DNA of 64,000 nucleotides from CANKJK01 sp964400405 (lineage in GTDB: Bacteria > Acidobacteriota > Vicinamibacteria > Vicinamibacterales > UBA2999). The DNA is taken from the NCBI GenBank assembly GCA_964400405.1, contig CAYNUO010000001.1, forward strand, positions 16,275 through 80,274, given 5' to 3'. The notes beneath the pieces were generated by a model that worked only from the letters and a program-made list of their open reading frames with translations, had not been told where the DNA came from and did no database searches. A program made the translations under genes and the position numbers. Shown piece after piece: positions 16,034 to 24,182 of this stretch (the first letter of the stretch is position 1; each line of letters begins with the position of its first letter).

Positions 16034-17028
16034 GACGTCACCACGTGCCCTGAGTCTAGCAACGCGCGCACCTCGGCCGCCTGCGGAAGGCCGCCCTGCG
16101 CACCGGGGGCTCCGCAGCTCAGCGCAGCCGCCGCGCAGGCGTAGCGCAGGACGGTCTGCACGTCCGCACCCGCCGGCTCCGAGAGCCACGCCGCGATCAC
16201 CCCCGCGCGGAACACATCCCCGGCGCCGGTGGAATCGACGCACGGCACATCGAAGGCGGGTACGCGGATCCGGACGCCACCGGCGAGGGCCAGACATCCC
16301 CGCCGGCCCAGCGTGACGCAGACGACAGCCGCCTCCGGAAACTGCGCGGCCAGGGCCGCGAGCCCCACCTCGACATCCGCTCCAGCGCCCGACACGAACC
16401 CCTCGGAGGCGATCACCGCGTCCGCAAGGGCGAGCAGCGAGGCAACCTCGCCGGTCGCGCCGCCGGCCGCCTCGTCGACGTCCACGACGACGCGCACGCC
16501 CGCGTCACGGGCCGCACGCGCTGCGGCGACCGCGGCGCGCAGGTCCGTGCCGTCCACCAGCAGCACGCGCGCAGCACGCACCGCCGGCAGCGGCAACGCC
16601 GCGTCCGGCACGTTCAGACGCGGGTCGCGGTGCTCGATGACGCTCCGCGTGCCCTGCGTGGAATCCACGAGAATGACGGCCGAGCGCGTGCCCACGCCCG
16701 CCGCCCGTCGTGCCGCCGACACATCCACGCCATCCGAGGCGAGCGCCGCCAGCACGAGGCCGCCGTGCTCGTCATCGCCGACCGAGCCCGCGAAGGCCGC
16801 CCGCCAGCCCAGGCGCCCGAGCGCCCGAACCGCCGTGGCCACCTGTCCCCCAGGCAGCCGGGCCTGATCCCGGGCGCGCGTCTTGCCGTCGGCGCGCGGA
16901 AATGCGTCGACCGTCAGCACCAGGTCCACGCTCGCCTCGCCCAGCCCGACCACGTCGGCAGACGTGGCGTTCGGGGTCAGTGGCGGCAGGAACGGTCCTG
17001 CGGTGGTAGCGGTTGAAGGGGCACTCAT
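16030..17028 (-). CDS. PfkB-family carbohydrate kinase
   Basis: A 332-residue ribokinase-type sugar kinase. The N-terminal substrate motif region is VVGLGEASVDLVLTVDAFPRADGKTRA with LPGGQVATAVRALGRLG, and the C-terminal signature is DSTGAGDVFRAGV with the catalytic Asp in GAGD. The substrate cannot be read from sequence; ribose, fructose, adenosine and tagatose-6-phosphate are all possible. ATG 17028 was chosen because the upstream part of the frame overlaps the lexA promoter. First gene of the minus-strand operon, divergent from lexA. Confidence 0.85.
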   Translation of the reverse strand: MSAPSTATTAGPFLPPLTPNATSADVVGLGEASVDLVLTVDAFPRADGKTRARDQARLPGGQVATAVRALGRLGWRAAFAGSVGDDEHGGLVLAALASDGVDVSAARRAAGVGTRSAVILVDSTQGTRSVIEHRDPRLNVPDAALPLPAVRAARVLLVDGTDLRAAVAAARAARDAGVRVVVDVDEAAGGATGEVASLLALADAVIASEGFVSGAGADVEVGLAALAAQFPEAAVVCVTLGRRGCLALAGGVRIRVPAFDVPCVDSTGAGDVFRAGVIAAWLSEPAGADVQTVLRYACAAAALSCGAPGAQGGLPQAAEVRALLDSGHVVTS

Positions 17029-17040
17029 GGCGGGATGTGG

Positions 17041-17069
17041 TTGATTTTCGCTCTTTATTCGCGTAGAGT
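17041..17069 (+). promoter_or_regulatory. lexA promoter (TTGATT-17-TAGAGT)
   Basis: TTGATT (17041-17046) and TAGAGT (17064-17069) are separated by 17 nt and precede GTG 17094. A GGGAGGAC ribosome-binding site lies between promoter and start, so this message has a leader. Confidence 0.6.
17047..17062 (+). promoter_or_regulatory. Candidate LexA operator (TTCGC-N6-TTCGC)
   Basis: A direct repeat TTCGC at 17047-17051 and 17058-17062 with an 11-bp period fills the spacer of the lexA promoter. The 11-bp direct-repeat period is the same as the GTTC-N7-GTTC LexA box of alphaproteobacteria, although the first base of each half differs. It would affect both lexA and the divergent pfkB-recG operon. Confidence 0.4.
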
Positions 17070-17093
17070 CCATCCCGTTCCCGGGAGGACCGA

Positions 17094-17699
17094 GTGCAGC
17101 CACTCACCAAGCGTCAGCGCGAGATTCTGGACTACCTCAACGACTTCATCCAGCAGCACGGCTACGCGCCGAGCCTCGAGGAGATCGGCCGGCGGTTCCA
17201 CCTGTCGTCGCTGGCAACGGTGCACAAGCACCTGACCAACCTGCAGGAGAAGGGCTTCATCCGCCGCGCCTGGAACCGGAGCCGATCCGTGGAGGTCATT
17301 CCGGCCAAGGTCGCCTCGCGCGCCGTCGAGCTTCCGCTGCTGGGTTATGTGGCCGCCGGCATTCCGATCGAGGCCGTCGCGTCGGAAGACACGATCGCCG
17401 TGCCGGAGCTGCTCGCCGGCAAGCGCGACAGCTACGTCCTCCGGGTCAAGGGCAACTCGATGATCGACGAGCAGATCTGCGATGGCGACTTCGTCGTCGT
17501 CGAGGATCGCCGGTCGGCACTCGATGGCGAGACGGTCGTCGCGCTGGTGGGCGGTTCGGATGTGACGCTGAAGAAGCTCTATCGCGAGAAGGACCGCGTG
17601 CGCCTCCAGCCCGCGAACCCGACGATGGAGCCGATCTACGTCGCGCCGGACCAGGTGCAGGTGCAGGGCGTCGTCGTCGGCGTCATGCGAAAGTACTAG
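17094..17699 (+). CDS. lexA: LexA, SOS repressor
   Basis: A 201-residue LexA. The N-terminal winged HTH (about 1-65, TKRQREILDYLNDFIQQHGY) is followed by the self-cleaving peptidase domain. The autocleavage site is Ala88-Gly89 (LGYVAAGIPIEA), the nucleophile Ser122 is in GNSMIDEQI, and the general base is Lys160 in DVTLKKLY. It represses SOS genes until RecA filaments trigger cleavage. GTG 17094 follows GGGAGGAC. A direct repeat in its promoter suggests autoregulation. Confidence 0.96.
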   Translation: MQPLTKRQREILDYLNDFIQQHGYAPSLEEIGRRFHLSSLATVHKHLTNLQEKGFIRRAWNRSRSVEVIPAKVASRAVELPLLGYVAAGIPIEAVASEDTIAVPELLAGKRDSYVLRVKGNSMIDEQICDGDFVVVEDRRSALDGETVVALVGGSDVTLKKLYREKDRVRLQPANPTMEPIYVAPDQVQVQGVVVGVMRKY

Positions 17700-17706
17700 C
17701 GGCGGG

Positions 17707-17712
17707 TACAAT
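17707..17712 (+). promoter_or_regulatory. -10 box of the DUF3467 gene
   Basis: TACAAT ends 7 nt before ATG 17720. There is no Shine-Dalgarno between them, so the message is predicted to be leaderless. Confidence 0.5.
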
Positions 17713-17719
17713 CCGGCCC

Positions 17720-18037
17720 ATGGCCGACGACACCCCGCGCACCGCAATCAACTTCACCATCGTTCCGGACGAGCAGCCCGGCGAGCCCCGTATCTACGCG
17801 AACTTCTGCTCCATCGCCCACACGCCGTTCGACTTCACGCTCACGTTCTGCGAGGTGATGCCGCTGTCGGATGCGGCCGTCCGGAGCGCTGAAACGGACC
17901 ACGTCGTGAAGGCGCCCGTCCGCGCGCGCATCGCGGTGCCCGTGCAGTTCGTGCCGAGCCTGATCTCGGCTCTCCAGGAGCACATGCGCGTGTTCTCCGA
18001 GGCGCACTCGAACGTGCGTCAGGGTCCGATTCACTGA
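17720..18037 (+). CDS. DUF3467 protein
   Basis: A 105-residue cytosolic protein with the DUF3467 layout: RIYANFCSIAHTPFDFTLTFCEV, then a Val-rich strand (RIAVPVQFVPSLISALQEHM) and a short tail. The family is widespread and uncharacterised; its small beta-alpha fold recalls other dimeric regulators. It precedes nth by 7 bp and is probably co-transcribed with the repair gene. Confidence 0.8.
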   Translation: MADDTPRTAINFTIVPDEQPGEPRIYANFCSIAHTPFDFTLTFCEVMPLSDAAVRSAETDHVVKAPVRARIAVPVQFVPSLISALQEHMRVFSEAHSNVRQGPIH

Positions 18038-18044
18038 ACCACCC

Positions 18045-18746
18045 ATGACGCCCAAAGACGCCGTCGCCATCATCGACGCGCTGTCGACCCAGCATCCGAA
18101 CGCCGACACCGAGCTGCACTACCGGAACGCGTTCGAACTGCTCATTGCCACCATCCTGTCGGCGCAGTCGACCGATGCGGGCGTGAACAGCGTCACGCCG
18201 GCGCTCTTTGCGCGCTATCCGGATGCGAAGGCGCTGGCCGCCGCGAACACCGCGGATCTCGAGCCGATGATCCACGCCACGGGCTTCTTCCGCCAGAAGG
18301 CGCGATCCATCACCGCCGCCGCGCAGCAACTCGTCGACGAGCACGGCGGCGAGGTGCCGGCCTCGATGGAGGCGCTCGTCGCGCTGCCCGGCGTCGGCCG
18401 CAAGACGGCGAACGTCGTCCTGGGCCATGCGCTCGGCGTCCCTGGACTGCCGGTCGACCGTCACGTGCTGCGAGTCGCCAACCGCATCGGGCTGGCCACC
18501 GGCGATGACGCCGTCAAGGTCGAAGCCGCCCTGTGCGCGCTGCTGCCGCCGAAGATGTGGGTGCTGGCGTCGGACGTCCAGATCCTCCACGGCCGCCGGA
18601 TCTGCCGCCCCAAGCCGCTCTGTGACCGCTGCGCGGTGAAGGACCGCTGCGCGTATGTCCGCAACCTCGGCGCGGCGGCGAAGCCCGCCTCACGCCGTCC
18701 GGCCACGCCCCGTGAATCACGACGAGTTCGCACGCCTCGCGGATGA
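18045..18746 (+). CDS. nth: Endonuclease III
   Basis: A 233-residue bifunctional DNA glycosylase/AP lyase that removes oxidised pyrimidines. It has a helix-hairpin-helix LPGVGRKTANVVLG, the catalytic Asp in LPVDRHVLRVANRIG, and a C-terminal 4Fe-4S motif CRPKPLCDRCAVKDRC. The first two cysteines are separated by five residues, against six in the usual C-x6-C-x2-C-x5-C. A basic Arg-rich tail of about 25 residues follows the cluster. The gene overlaps the next by 35 bp. Confidence 0.94.
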   Translation: MTPKDAVAIIDALSTQHPNADTELHYRNAFELLIATILSAQSTDAGVNSVTPALFARYPDAKALAAANTADLEPMIHATGFFRQKARSITAAAQQLVDEHGGEVPASMEALVALPGVGRKTANVVLGHALGVPGLPVDRHVLRVANRIGLATGDDAVKVEAALCALLPPKMWVLASDVQILHGRRICRPKPLCDRCAVKDRCAYVRNLGAAAKPASRRPATPRESRRVRTPRG

Positions 18747-19116
18747 GGCCGTCGCGCTCATCCCGAAGCGATTCCGGGATGCGATGACGAACCTCGCGAT
18801 CGTCATCGAGGACGAGCCGTCTCCGGCGCTGCTCGCGGAGATGGAGATCGAGCCGCCCGACACGCTCTATGGCCTGTACAGCGGCACGCCGATCACCGAG
18901 CGCCGGTGGGACGACGGCAACCGTCTGCCCGATCACATCACGCTGTACCGCGGGCCGATCGAAGAAGACGCCGAGGACCGCGACGACGCCCGCGTGATGA
19001 TCGCGGAAACGATCCTCCACGAGGTCGGCCACTACTTCGGGCTGAGCGAAGAGGAGATCGAGGAGATCGAGGAACACTTCTGGCATAGCCTCGATCGGGG
19101 CGGGCCGGAGGCATGA
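18712..19116 (+). CDS. Metallopeptidase-like protein of the zincin superfamily (PF06262 type)
   Basis: A 134-residue small protein with the HExxH zinc motif in TILHEVGHYFGLSEEEI. It has an acidic surface and the conserved YGLYSGTP and PDHITLYRGPI segments of this minimal zincin family. The third metal ligand is probably an acidic residue in the EEEIEEIEEHF region. No signal peptide, so cytosolic; its substrate is unknown. GTG 18712 lies within the nth tail (35-bp overlap), and its stop overlaps the rsmA ATG as ATGA. Confidence 0.85.
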   Translation: MNHDEFARLADEAVALIPKRFRDAMTNLAIVIEDEPSPALLAEMEIEPPDTLYGLYSGTPITERRWDDGNRLPDHITLYRGPIEEDAEDRDDARVMIAETILHEVGHYFGLSEEEIEEIEEHFWHSLDRGGPEA

Positions 19117-19913
19117 GGCTCCGCAAGCGCTTCGGGCAGCACTTCCTCGAGCCGGCATGGGTCACCAAGCTCGTGGCGGCGGTCGCCCCGGCGCCAGGCG
19201 ACACCGTCATCGAGATCGGCCCCGGCGGCGGTGCGCTCACCTTCGCGCTGGCCCCGCGTGTCGGCCGGCTGATCGCGATCGAGGTCGACCGGGATCTCGC
19301 CGATGCACTGGAACCGCAGCTCCCGGCCAACGCGTCGCTCATCCGCGGCGACGTGCTCCGGATCGACGTTGCGGACCTGTGCGACCAGGCGGGCCCGGGA
19401 CCGGTCCGTGTCGTCGGCAACCTCCCGTACAACATCTCCTCGCCGATCCTGTTCGGCCTGCTGGCGGCGCACGACGGCGGCCGGCGCATCAGCGACGCGA
19501 CGCTGATGCTGCAGCGCGAAGTGGCGGTGCGGCTCGCGGCCGGCCCCGGCAGCGGCGACTACGGCGTGCTGTCGGTGCAGGCCGGACTGACGGCTGACGT
19601 CCGCGTCGCGTTGGAACTCCCGCCCGGGGCCTTCCGCCCGCCGCCCAAAGTGCACTCGGCCGTCGTCCGCATGGACTTCCACGCGCCCCGCCCGCCCGTC
19701 GACGACCTGGCGCGCTTCACGACCGTCGTCCGGGCGCTCTTCACGCTCCGCCGGAAGACGATCCTGAACGGCCTGAAGCACGCCGTCGGGGTGGACGCGG
19801 AAGCCGCGCGAGCGGCGCTCGACGTGGCCGGGATCGACCCCGGCGTGCGGCCCGAACAGGTCGACATCGCGACGCTCGTCCGGCTGGTGAATGCACTGCC
19901 GGTTCCGCTCTGA
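19113..19913 (+). CDS. rsmA: 16S rRNA m6,2A1518/A1519 dimethyltransferase RsmA (KsgA)
   Basis: A 266-residue dimethyltransferase that modifies the two adenosines of the helix 45 loop late in 30S assembly. It starts with the family-typical RKRFGQHFLEP, followed by SAM motif I IEIGPGGGALT and the catalytic NLPYNISSPIL. The C-terminal RNA-binding helical domain begins near LFTLRRKTILNGL. Normal length. ATG overlaps the zincin stop (ATGA). Confidence 0.96.
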   Translation: MRLRKRFGQHFLEPAWVTKLVAAVAPAPGDTVIEIGPGGGALTFALAPRVGRLIAIEVDRDLADALEPQLPANASLIRGDVLRIDVADLCDQAGPGPVRVVGNLPYNISSPILFGLLAAHDGGRRISDATLMLQREVAVRLAAGPGSGDYGVLSVQAGLTADVRVALELPPGAFRPPPKVHSAVVRMDFHAPRPPVDDLARFTTVVRALFTLRRKTILNGLKHAVGVDAEAARAALDVAGIDPGVRPEQVDIATLVRLVNALPVPL

Positions 19914-19944
19914 AACGAGGCCGGATTCGGCCCGGTTCCCGTGC

Positions 19945-19950
19945 TATATT
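19945..19950 (+). promoter_or_regulatory. Extended -10 box upstream of RNase J
   Basis: TG-C-TATATT is a strong extended -10, about 180 nt before the RNase J start. It predicts a long leader that contains the hairpin at 19983-20025. Confidence 0.45.
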
Positions 19951-19982
19951 TCTCCGGAACTTATTGAGCCCGCCAGAGTTTT

Positions 19983-20025
19983 GGGCCTGACAGGTCTCAT
20001 CACCCCCGGTGAGATTCTGTGGCCC
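19983..20025 (+). ncRNA. Structured 5' leader hairpin of RNase J mRNA
   Basis: GGGCC pairs with GGCCC, ACAG with CTGT, and TCTCATC with GGTGAGA (one wobble). This gives a 16-pair stem with small internal loops and an ACCCCC loop. It starts about 25 nt after the predicted transcription start and is not followed by a T-run, so it is not a terminator. It may be a stability or autoregulation element of the RNase J transcript. Confidence 0.45.
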
Positions 20026-20132
20026 GCCCAGGCGTCCCAGCCGCCTGATTTCGGTCACTGCCCTGTTCTCGGGAGACGTCCGCCCGGACGACCCGCGATG
20101 GCGCCGTGACGGGATCGTTTGAAGCTGGATTC

Positions 20133-21830
20133 ATGACAGACATCGGCGCGGCTCCTCCGCCACCTGACACCCTCGAGGTCGTCGCGCTGGGCGGCGTGGG
20201 CGAGTTCGGCATGAACATGATGGCCGTTTCGTACGGCGAGACGACCATCGTGATTGACGCCGGCGTGATGTTCCCCGACCCGGATCAACCGGGCGTGGAT
20301 CTCATCGTGCCCGACCTGACGTGGCTCCGCGAACGCCGCGGGCGCGTGAAGGCGCTGGTCCTCACGCACGGTCACGAGGACCACATCGGCGGCGTGCCGT
20401 ACGTGCTCCCGCTCGTCGACGGTCCCGTCTACGGCACCCCGCTGACGCTGGCCCTCATCGAGCCGAAGCTAGAGGAGCACGGCCTCTCGGACGAGACCGG
20501 CCGGCTGACGCCGGTTCGGCCCCGGGACGTCGTGACCGTGGGCCCGTTCAGCATCGAGTTCCTGCGCGTCACGCACAGCATGCCGGACTGCGCCGCGCTC
20601 GCGATTCACACGCCGGTCGGCACGATCGTGCACACCGGCGACTTCAAGATTGACCAGACGCCGCTCGACGGCGAGCCCTGCGACCTGCAGCGCTTCGCCG
20701 AGCTCGGCGCGAAGGGCGTGCTGGCGATGTTCGGCGACAGCACCAACGTCGACCGTCCCGGCTTCACGGGATCCGAGCGCGTCGTGCTCGGCGCCTTCGA
20801 GGAGCTTTTCGCCACGGCGCCGGGACGCCTGGTCGTCGCGCTGTTCTCATCCAGCCTGCACCGCATGCAGCTGCTCGTGGATCTCGCCGTCCAGTTCGAC
20901 CGGAAGGTGGCGTTCGTCGGCCGCAGCATGGTTCAGAACACCGAGATCGCCCAGCGTCTCGGCCGGCTGCGCATTCCAGCCGGCGTGCAGATCAAGGATG
21001 TCGACGTCGCCAGTTTCTCGCCGGAGGATGTCCTCTGCCTGACGACCGGTTCGCAGGGTGAGCCGCGCGCGGCCCTCTCGCGGATCGCCGTCAGCGATCA
21101 CCGGTACGTGCAGGTCGAGCCCGAGGACACGGTGGTCTTTTCGGCCCGCGCGATTCCCGGCAACGAGAAGGCGATCGCACGCGTGATGGACCACCTGGCC
21201 CGCAGGGGCGCGTCGGTCGTCGACTCGTCGCGGCGCATCCATGTCTCCGGACACGGCAGCGAGGAGGAGCTGAAGCTGCTCGTCTCGCTCGTCCGGCCGC
21301 GCTTCTTCATTCCGGTGCACGGCGAGTACCGGCACCTCCGCCGCCACGCGGCCGCGGCCAGGCAGGTGCTGGCGGGCGGGACCGGCCGGAACGACGTCAT
21401 CCTCGCCGAGAACGGCGACGTCCTCCACTTCACGGCCACGACGGGCCGCATCGCCGGCCGCGCACCGGTCGGCCGCGTGCTCATCGACGTCACGCGGGTC
21501 GGCGAGGTGAACGACGAGGTCCTGCGGGACCGGCGCCACCTCGGGGGCGACGGTGTGGTCGTCGCCGTGGTCGCGCTGAACCGCCAGACGGGCCAGCTCG
21601 TGGGCCCGCCGGAGCTCCTCTCGCGCGGCATGGTGATCGACGCCGAGACGGAGGCGCGGCTGTTCGCCGACGCCGGCACGGCGGTCGCGGATGCCGTCGC
21701 GGAGACCAGCGCGGAACAGCGCGCGGACCAGGGACTGATGACGGAGATCGTCCGCGACGAGCTGCGGCGGTTCTTCAAGAAACGTACGGGACGCCGGCCC
21801 ATGGTGCTACCGGCCCTGCTGGAGATATAG
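20133..21830 (+). CDS. rnj: Ribonuclease J
   Basis: A 565-residue metallo-beta-lactamase/beta-CASP ribonuclease with endo- and 5'-3' exonuclease activity. Visible marks are the zinc motif LTHGHEDHIGG, the second metal ligand HTGDFKID, the beta-CASP segment FGDSTNVDRPGF, and VSGHGSEEELK with IPVHGEYRHL. A C-terminal domain follows to the end. It is central to mRNA decay where RNase E is absent. ATG 20133 gives the usual short N-terminus; a GTG at 20106 would add nine residues and neither has a strong Shine-Dalgarno. It is immediately followed by ftsK. Confidence 0.94.
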   Translation: MTDIGAAPPPPDTLEVVALGGVGEFGMNMMAVSYGETTIVIDAGVMFPDPDQPGVDLIVPDLTWLRERRGRVKALVLTHGHEDHIGGVPYVLPLVDGPVYGTPLTLALIEPKLEEHGLSDETGRLTPVRPRDVVTVGPFSIEFLRVTHSMPDCAALAIHTPVGTIVHTGDFKIDQTPLDGEPCDLQRFAELGAKGVLAMFGDSTNVDRPGFTGSERVVLGAFEELFATAPGRLVVALFSSSLHRMQLLVDLAVQFDRKVAFVGRSMVQNTEIAQRLGRLRIPAGVQIKDVDVASFSPEDVLCLTTGSQGEPRAALSRIAVSDHRYVQVEPEDTVVFSARAIPGNEKAIARVMDHLARRGASVVDSSRRIHVSGHGSEEELKLLVSLVRPRFFIPVHGEYRHLRRHAAAARQVLAGGTGRNDVILAENGDVLHFTATTGRIAGRAPVGRVLIDVTRVGEVNDEVLRDRRHLGGDGVVVAVVALNRQTGQLVGPPELLSRGMVIDAETEARLFADAGTAVADAVAETSAEQRADQGLMTEIVRDELRRFFKKRTGRRPMVLPALLEI

Positions 21831-24182
21831 ATGGCCCGAGCCACTGCAACCACATCCCTGTCGCGGCGCGTCAGCGAGGTCATCGGCGTCGCGCTCTTCA
21901 TGGCGGCGCTCATCTGGCTGATCGCGCTGGTCAGCTACGACGCATCCGACCCGGTCTGGTTCTTCACGACGGACACCAGCCGGCCGCCGGCCAACTTCAT
22001 CGGCCGTGTCGGTGCCTTCGGCGCCGAGCTGTCCTTCCAGGCGCTCGGCTACGCCGCGTTCCTCGGTCCGCTGCTGCTCGGCCTTGCGGGCTGGAATTAT
22101 TTCTGGTGCGTCACGGTCGACGCCATCTACACGAAGGCACTCGGCGTCGCGATGCTCGTCGCCTCCATGAGCGCCATGCTCAGCCTCGCGCTCGGCAGCA
22201 CGGAACAGGCCGGCAAGGCGTTTCACGCCGGCGGCATCTTCGGAAGCTGGCTCTCCGGCACCACGGCCGAATACATGAACGGCACCGGCGCCGGGCTGGT
22301 ATTCCTGACCTTCATCATGCTGTCCGTCGTGCTCGCGACGCAGGTGTCGCTCGGCCGGCTCTTCTCGCAGGCCTCCGAGCATGGCCGGGTCGCGTCGTCG
22401 GCCGGCGCCTCACAGGTGCGCGCGTGGTGGGAGCAGCGAGAGGAGGCCCGTGCACGCGCCAGAGCCGTAAAGGAAGCGGAGGCCAAGGCGAAGGCCGCCG
22501 CGGAACCGGCCGCCGACAAGAAGAAGCGCAAGTCCGCCGCCGCGACCGAAGACGCGCCGCTGCTCACCGCGGCAGGCGCCGCAGGCACGGCGAACACCGC
22601 GACGGCCACCGTCATCGAGCACCCGTCAGCCCTGGGCGTCCGGCCCGCGCCGGCGGTCGTGAAGCGGCAGGCGGCGCTCCCCATTCCAGCGCCGGACGCG
22701 CCGAAACCCGCCCCCCGCAAGCAGGGCGCGTTCACGCTCCCGCCGATCACGCTGCTCGACGCACCGAAGGCCGAACAGGCCGTCGACGAGCGGCAGCTGC
22801 GCGAACGGGGTCTGCAGCTCGAGGAGAAGTGCCGTGAGTTCGCCGTCGAGGGGCAGGTCGTGCAGATTCACCCCGGCCCGGTCGTCACGACGTACGAGTT
22901 CAAGCCGGAAGCCGGCGTGAAGTACGCCAAGATCACCGGCCTCGCCGACGACCTGTGCCTGGCGATGGAGGCGGAGTCCGTCCTCATCGATCGCCTGCCG
23001 GGCAAGGCCACCGTCGGCGTCCAGATTCCGAATCCGAACCGGCAGGCCATCGCGCTGCGCGAGCTGCTCGAGTCGGAGGCCTACGTCGGCTCCGAATCCA
23101 AATTGACGCTGGTGCTCGGCAAGACCATCCACGGTGAGCCGTACGTCACGGACCTCGCCAAGATGCCCCACCTGCTGATCGCCGGCTCCACCGGCGCCGG
23201 CAAATCCGTCGGGCTGAACACGATGCTGACGAGCCTGCTCTACCGGGCGACGCCCGACGATGTCCGGCTCATCATGATCGACCCCAAGCGGCTCGAGCTC
23301 GGCATGTATGAGGAGATCCCGCATCTGCTGACGCCGGTGGTCGTCGAGCCGAAGAAGGCCGCCAACGCGCTGCGCTGGGCCGTGCGCGAGATGGAGGAAC
23401 GCTACAAGACGCTCGCCGCGGAAGGCGTGCGCAACATCGAGCAGTACAACCGCAACATCCGCATCAGGCGCGAGGACCCGGACACGCCCGTCGGCGACGA
23501 CGCGCCGAAGACGCTGCCGTTCATCGTCGTCGTCATCGACGAGCTCGCCGACCTGATGATGGTCGCCGCCAACGAAGTCGAGGAATCCATCGCGCGCCTG
23601 GCGCAGATGGCGCGCGCCGTCGGCATCCACCTGATCCTGGCCACGCAGCGGCCCTCGGTGGACGTCATCACGGGCCTCATCAAGGCGAACCTGCCCTCGC
23701 GCATTTCCTTCCGCGTGCAGTCGAAGATCGACTCGCGGACCATTCTCGACTCCAACGGCGCCGAGCAGCTCCTCGGCAAGGGCGACATGCTCTTCATGCC
23801 CCCGGCGTCCTCGCGCGCCGTGCGCATCCATGGTCCGTACATCTCCGAACAGGAGAGCGCCCGCCTCGCCAGCTTCCTTCGCAAGCAGGGCTCCCCCATC
23901 TTCAACGACGCAATCACCGCGGACGAGGAGAAGGCGGGCCCCGGCGGGATCGAGTTCGAGAAGGACGACCTCTACGACGAAGCCGCGCGCATCGTCGTCT
24001 CGAGCGGACAGGCGTCGATCTCGTTCCTCCAGCGCAAGCTCCGCATCGGCTTCAGCCGCGCCGCGCGCCTGGTCGACATGATGGAAGCCGAGGGCATCGT
24101 CTCGTCCGGTGCCGGCGGGAAGGCCCGCGAAGTTCTCGTGGACGCCGGATATTTCGAGGAGGTTGATGCGCAGCTCCGCTAG
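21831..24182 (+). CDS. ftsK: DNA translocase FtsK/SpoIIIE
   Basis: A 783-residue inner-membrane DNA pump for chromosome segregation at the septum. Four hydrophobic segments lie within residues 1-175. A low-complexity Ala/Lys/Pro linker (about 190-310) is followed by the RecA-like motor with Walker A IAGSTGAGKSVGLN and Walker B FIVVVIDELADLMM. A C-terminal gamma winged-helix (SISFLQRKLRIGFSRAARLVD) reads KOPS-like sites. The ATG follows the RNase J TAG with no gap. Confidence 0.96.
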   Translation: MARATATTSLSRRVSEVIGVALFMAALIWLIALVSYDASDPVWFFTTDTSRPPANFIGRVGAFGAELSFQALGYAAFLGPLLLGLAGWNYFWCVTVDAIYTKALGVAMLVASMSAMLSLALGSTEQAGKAFHAGGIFGSWLSGTTAEYMNGTGAGLVFLTFIMLSVVLATQVSLGRLFSQASEHGRVASSAGASQVRAWWEQREEARARARAVKEAEAKAKAAAEPAADKKKRKSAAATEDAPLLTAAGAAGTANTATATVIEHPSALGVRPAPAVVKRQAALPIPAPDAPKPAPRKQGAFTLPPITLLDAPKAEQAVDERQLRERGLQLEEKCREFAVEGQVVQIHPGPVVTTYEFKPEAGVKYAKITGLADDLCLAMEAESVLIDRLPGKATVGVQIPNPNRQAIALRELLESEAYVGSESKLTLVLGKTIHGEPYVTDLAKMPHLLIAGSTGAGKSVGLNTMLTSLLYRATPDDVRLIMIDPKRLELGMYEEIPHLLTPVVVEPKKAANALRWAVREMEERYKTLAAEGVRNIEQYNRNIRIRREDPDTPVGDDAPKTLPFIVVVIDELADLMMVAANEVEESIARLAQMARAVGIHLILATQRPSVDVITGLIKANLPSRISFRVQSKIDSRTILDSNGAEQLLGKGDMLFMPPASSRAVRIHGPYISEQESARLASFLRKQGSPIFNDAITADEEKAGPGGIEFEKDDLYDEAARIVVSSGQASISFLQRKLRIGFSRAARLVDMMEAEGIVSSGAGGKAREVLVDAGYFEEVDAQLR

